From Puffinus mauretanicus (Eukaryota > Chordata > Aves > Procellariiformes > Procellariidae), in contig JAJKFH010003106.1 in the NCBI GenBank assembly GCA_023333565.1, positions 124,001 to 188,000 of the forward strand: a stretch of DNA of 64,000 bases, in the 5' to 3' direction. This document shows, one piece after another, positions 59,497 to 64,000 of the stretch. The translations under genes were made by a program, and so were the position numbers. Each line of letters begins with the position of its first letter. Position 1 is the stretch's first letter. The notes below the pieces were generated by a model, which was not told the DNA's origin, ran no database searches, and worked only from the letters and a program-made list of their open reading frames with translations.

Positions 59497-61547
59497 CAGG
59501 AGACAATCCTGAAGAGCAAAGGGGTTCAGGAGGGCTGGACATTCTTCGAGAAGGAAGGCTTAAAGGTGCAGGAGCAGGCTATCCCCATGTGCCGTAAGAA
59601 GAACTGGCAGGGAAGACGACCGGCCTGGCTGAACAGGGAGCTTTTGCTGGGACTCAGGAAAAAAAGGAACATTTACCACTTTTGGAAGAAGGGGCAGGCA
59701 ACTCAAGAAGAATACAGGGATCTCGTTAGGTCATACAAAGAGGAAATCAGAAAGGCAAAAGCCCAGCTAGAACGCAATCTGGCCACTGCCATAAGAGATA
59801 ACAAAAAATGTTTTTACAAATATATTAACAACAAAAAGAGCCAAGGAGAATCTCCATCCTTGATTGAGTGCAGGGGGGAACGTTGCCACCAAGGATGAGG
59901 AAAAGGCTGAGGTACTTAATGCCTTCTTTGCCTCAGTCTTTAATAGTCAGAGCAGTTATCCTCAGGGTATTCAGCCCCCTGAGCAGGAAGACATGGTCAG
60001 AGAGCAGAATATACCCCCCATAATCCAAGAGGAAGAAGTTAATGACCTGCTACGCCACCTGGACGTTCACAAGTCTATGGGGCCGGATGGGATCCACCCG
60101 AGGGTACTGAGGGAGCTGGCAGAGGAGCTTGCCGAGCCACTCTCCATCATTTACCAGCAGTCCTGGTTAGCCGGGTAGGTCCCGGACGACTGCAGGCTTG
60201 CCAATGTGACACCCATCTACAAGAAGGGCCAGAAGGAGGATCTGGGGAACTACAGGCCTGTCAGCCTGACCTTGGTACCGGGGAAGATTATGGAGCAGTT
60301 TGTCTTAAGGGTGCTCACAAGGCATGTGCAGGACAACCAGGGGATCAGGCCCAGCCAGCACGGGTTCATGGCAGGCAGGTCCTGCTTGACCAACCTGATC
60401 TCCCTCTATGACCAGGTGACCCGCCTCGTGGATGAGGGAAGGGCTGTGGATGTGGTCTACCTGGACTTCAGTAAAGCCTTTGACACTGTCCTCCACGGCA
60501 TTCTTCTAGAGAAGCTGGCGGCTCACGGCTTAGACAGGTGCACTCTTCGCTGGGTAAAAAACTGGCTGGACGGCCGAGCCCAGAGAGTTGTGGTGAACGG
60601 AGTTAAATCCAGTTGGCGGCCGGTCATGAGCGGTGTTCCCCAGGGCTCAGTACTGGGGCCGGTCCTGTTCAATATCTTTATCAACGATCTGGACGAGGGG
60701 ATCGAGTGCTCCCTCACTAAGTTTGCAGACGACACCAAGTTGGGCAGGAGTGTTGATCTGCTGGAGGGTAGGAAGGCTCTGCAGAGGGACCTGGACAGGC
60801 TGGATCGATGGGCCGAGGCCAACTGTATGAGGTTCACCAAGGCCAAGTGCCGGGTCCTGCACTTCGGCCACAACAACCCCAGGCAACGCTACCGGCTTGG
60901 GGAAGAGTGGCTGGAAAGCTGCCCAGAGGAAAAGGACCTGGGGGTGCTGACTGACAGCCGGCTGAACATGAGCTGGCAGTGTGCCCAGGTGGCCAAGAAG
61001 GCCAACGGCATCCTGGCCTGTATCAGAAATAGTGTGGCCAGCAGGAGCAGGGAGGTGATCGTGCCCCTGTACTCGGCACTGGTGAGGCCGCACCTCGAAT
61101 CCTGTGTTCAGTTTTGGGCCCCTCACTACAAGAAGGACATGGAGGTGCTGGAGCGTGTCCAGAGAAGGGCAACGAAGCTGGTGAAGGGCCTGGAGCACAA
61201 GTCTTATGAGGAGCGGCTGAGGGAACTGGGGTTGTTTAGCCTGGAGAAGAGGAGGCTGAGGGGAGACCTCATCGCGCTCTACAACTACCTGAAAGGAGGT
61301 TGTAGTGAGGTGGGTGTTGGTCTCTTCTCCCAAGTAACTAGCGATAGGACGAGAGGAAATGGCCTCAAGTTGTGCCAAGGGAGGTTTAGATTGGACATTA
61401 GAAAAAATTTCTTTACTGAAAGAGTGGTCAGGCCCTGGAACAGGCTGCCCATTGAGTCACCATCCCTGGAAGTATTTAAAAGACGTGTAGATGAGGTGCT
61501 TAGGGATATGGTGTAGTGGGCATGGTGGTGTTGGGTTGACGGTTCAT
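59497..61547 (+). mobile_element. Well-preserved CR1 LINE, ORF2 RT region
   Basis: About 2.05 kb, 5'-truncated at a point equivalent to 21,985 in the host CR1, after the endonuclease. It is by far the least decayed CR1 in the window: only one frameshift (around a run of six G, 59,873-59,878) and one in-frame TAG (60,176-60,178) interrupt roughly 670 codons. The 3' boundary is odd. Homology to ORF2 ends with the stop near 61,514, and the usual 3' UTR and terminal repeat are missing after ggtgttgggttgacggtt. Confidence 0.92.
59864..61516 (+). pseudogene. CR1 ORF2 reverse transcriptase with one in-frame stop
   Basis: This RT would copy CR1 RNA at a nicked genomic target. Motifs from 60,206: TPIYKKGQ (2-9), LGNYRPVSL (13-21), [14 protein letters not shown] (47-60), [10 protein letters not shown] (84-93, with catalytic D87 and D93), [19 protein letters not shown] (143-161), and the catalytic FADD box (173-176). 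The C-terminal domain follows, with [55 protein letters not shown] and WNRLP, and the normal stop at 61,514-61,516. An in-frame TAG at 60,176-60,178 splits this frame from 59,864-60,175 (CR1 linker, containing GPDGIHPRVLRELAEEL). The upstream part of ORF2 (59,485-59,898) is in another phase after the G-run frameshift. Without the endonuclease it could not retrotranspose in any case. Confidence 0.93.
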
Positions 61548-62087
61548 TCCATGGCACAGAGAAAGTAGCATGAAAGAAATGAGAATTGTTAATGCTACAT
61601 GGTACTACTGTGGGAAGATACCAGTTGAGCAGAGAAGTTTACTTTTGAAACATAACACACTCTGTCCTGAACACCACAGGCAGCTTCATAAGTATAAATT
61701 ATCTCTCCACTAATGAGCATCAGGGTCACACTTTACTTGAGATTCTAAATCCATGTCATTATTCTAAAATGTGTTTGTGAAGAAAGATTCATTTGCTATG
61801 TAGTGAAGGAGCTTTTAGGGATTGCTTTTAAGTGACTTTGATTAACCTGAACAAGAGCTTAAAATACGTCAGTGTCAGAACTTTTCACGAAGATTTAAGA
61901 ATTCCATGAATGTATCAAGGGAGAAAAGAATCAGAAAACCATAGCAGCTATGGGGTGATTGTGTAAAAAGAACTGCAAACCTATAATTAATAGAATAAAC
62001 ATCTGTTACAGAATTCTTACAAAATTACAATCTTACTTATATACTTTTAATCTTTTCTGAATAAAATGGTCCTTTAGGCAAACGTGT

Positions 62088-62148
62088 TTATATGTATATA
62101 CACACATGTATGTGTGTGTATATGTATATATGTATCTTTGTGTATATA
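62088..62148. repeat. TATG/TG-rich microsatellite
   Basis: Alternating purine-pyrimidine sequence (tatatgtatatacacacatg, then tgtgtgtgtatatgtatat), an imperfect TA/TG dinucleotide tract. Confidence 0.8.
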
Positions 62149-63486
62149 ATTTCTGAACTTCTGATGTGACTTCAAAAAGTTAAAATCTCGCAAAGGAATT
62201 AATGAAGGCATATTGATGAACATCAGGTTCACTGAATGTCAAATTGTGTTATTTCGCAAATGTTAAAATAGTACTTAATAGCCTTTGATGCAGCAAAATA
62301 AAATAGGTGTTTTCTTTGATATGCATGTGCAGAACAAAGATGGCTTTGAAGTCTGTTTTTGTGTATTCCTTTAGCAGCGAAAAACTGACATATGATCGTA
62401 AACTTAGATTATTTTAAAGTATGAAAGCACATGAGACTTCAAAGGAAAAGTAGGACAGTTTTCTTGACAGAAAAGTAATGCTACCTCTAGTGTCAGTGAT
62501 GTTAATTGACTGTACTTGTACTTTCCTAAGACTTTAGGTGATTAGTTTGTTTAAACTAAAGGGATACTATTGTGAATAGACTTTATAAACTATAAGTGAT
62601 GTAGAGAAATCTTAAAATGCAGTTGGCAGAATGAATGATTTAAAAGTGACTTCTGATTCATTTTAGGTATAGCTATTGCTTGTCAGCAGATCTTTGAGAA
62701 CACCAGCCACCACTGGATAGCAAAATGTAGGTATGTCCCTTTTGCACAGCCTGAAGAGGGACACAGGATTTGATACATCTCCTTGCCTGGATTAGCCTTT
62801 TGTGAAGTATGTAAACAGGTATTTGAAAGGATATGTTTCCTCCACATTTCCTCCACAAGATTAAAAATAAAACAGCAAACAAACCTCCCTACTGTTCCAC
62901 ATTTTTTAGATATGATCCCAAAACTTTCTATTCATTATTTCTACACCTATACTTTGTATTTGGTAATCAAACACATTTTTGTTTCAGAAGCTCTTGCTCA
63001 ACTTCCTGTATGACAGCCAAATGACTCTTCAGATTCTGTGCCTCTGCAAACTTGTTGCAAATCAGCAACAACTTCACAACTGTTTTATATTTACTTTTTG
63101 ACGACTGATGAAAATACGAAATTTCTTTCACTTCTCTTACGTCTCTATATCCAAAGTCTAAAATCACGTTTCTTTGGAGAACCTTTGCTGTTCTTATTAT
63201 CCTATTCAGTGGCATTAGTTATATGGTTATCTTGTGGTTCTCAATCAAATCAATCTGCAACAGAATAAAAGAAATAGCATACCTAAAATGCAGGTTGTGC
63301 TAACCTGAAGATTTTCTCTTTATTTCCTCCAAATACTGTCAAAATATGATTACTTTTTCTGTCCCCTATAATCTTCTCTGGTGTTTTAAGATTTGGTACA
63401 GAACTGGTGGCTCACAGGTCTCTTCAATCTATGCTAGTCTCTCAGGCTACTTCTGCGATGTCCTTGGCAGTGGTGCTGGTGAACAT

Positions 63487-63532
63487 CTGACAGATGATAC
63501 AGACTTACCTCTGACAGATGATGCACACTTAC
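63487..63532. repeat. 24-bp-period tandem duplication
   Basis: ctgacagatgatacagactt and ctgacagatgatgcacactt occur 24 bases apart, two adjacent copies differing at two positions. Confidence 0.75.
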
Positions 63533-64000
63533 TTCCTTCTGCCATTGTCCTTTTTTCTCTCTGCCCTTTCCTGACCTCCCACTCGTGAACACAGCTCCTG
63601 CTCTCTCTGTCCCCTATAAACAAAGTCATTTCCCATTGGCTCAAAGTAGCCTCTCCCCCATCTTACAGATGTGGAAATTCCTTTCGGTCATAAATCCCAA
63701 TGGCGTTATTCAGGGTCTGAGGCCCGAGTATTCAGTGACTGTCTTGAGGGAGGTTTCCCAGAGAATTCCCAGTCTAAAGTACATGCAGAAGCAAAAATAC
63801 CCTGGCTGTCTTCACTAGTATCAGCTTCATGAATACTTTCCCAGACTTCTGAGTAATCTGCTAGGACCAAAATATGCCAGTTAGCATGTGAATGCCTAGA
63901 CTACATCTATTCTTTTTGAAGACTGAAGCAGGAAGAGTGCTTGGGTAACAATTTTGCATTAGGAGCTCCTAAGTAATCACAAGCATGAAAGAAGTGGTAG

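Larger units (their letters stand above)
61548..64000. other. AT-rich unique DNA, no gene seen
   Basis: I see no gene. It contains a TATG/TGTA simple repeat at 62,088-62,148 and a 24-bp-period duplication at 63,487-63,532. Several short frames near 62,783-63,268 overlap one another on both strands without recognisable content. Confidence 0.5.

Noticed and set aside
60647..61378. 243-codon - strand frame
   Set aside because: It is the antisense shadow of the intact CR1 RT frame.
1..64000. CRISPR arrays, operons, tRNA or rRNA genes
   Set aside because: No spaced direct-repeat array, no prokaryotic gene layout and no tRNA or rRNA-like segment was seen. The window is vertebrate DNA rich in retrotransposons.

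Overview
The window looks like AT-rich bird (avian) nuclear DNA. It has no recognisable host exon, no RNA gene and nothing prokaryotic. The avian assignment rests on its repeats: many 5'-truncated CR1 LINEs, several ending in the short 3' repeat (ATTCTATG)n, together with solo LTRs and a provirus of the ERVL-like (class III) type that is common in bird genomes. The species cannot be told from sequence alone. Whether the window is intergenic or lies within a long intron cannot be decided here.

Layout. 1-9.2 kb is mostly unique AT-rich DNA with faint old repeats. 9.18-9.87 kb is a decayed CR1 (+). 13.24-14.31 kb is a solo LTR of about 1.07 kb (- orientation) with internal GC-rich tandem units. 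15.43-16.02 kb is a second, unrelated-looking solo LTR (+). 20.3-22.5 kb is a CR1 (+) carrying the ORF2 start and endonuclease; a younger, 5'-truncated CR1 has inserted into it at 20.61-21.32 kb. 22.54-22.80 kb is an unexplained GC-rich block. 23.24-24.29 kb is a decayed CR1 (+). 24.9-34.9 kb is AT-rich unique DNA. 34.93-35.65 kb is a CR1 (-) and 40.92-41.21 kb a CR1 3' end (+). 44.4-45.1 kb has a weak, broken coding-like stretch on the - strand.

46,295-52,314 is a complete provirus on the - strand, bounded by a perfect 5-bp target-site duplication. Its two LTRs differ by about 2%. Reading from 52.3 kb down to 46.3 kb it has: 5' LTR, tRNA-Lys1,2-type primer site, a small two-membrane-segment ORF, gag, an in-frame UAG, protease-RT, a frameshift, RNase H-integrase, a short non-coding stretch, purine tract and 3' LTR. 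There is no env and no visible dUTPase. Inverted fragments of the 1-kb LTR family flank it.

53.55-54.60 kb is an ancient CR1-like LINE (-) with RT motifs still readable. 56.7-61.55 kb is a cluster of CR1 copies. The last of these (59.50-61.55 kb) is the best preserved: 2 kb of ORF2 with one frameshift and one stop codon. The rest to 64 kb is AT-rich DNA with microsatellites.

The main candidates for a second look are features of the ERVL-like provirus. These are the gag-UAG-pol arrangement with a stem-loop just after the stop, the hydrophobic leader ORF, and a CRE plus an 18-bp palindrome in the LTR. The nested CR1 is also clear. I found no evidence for a new multi-gene system.
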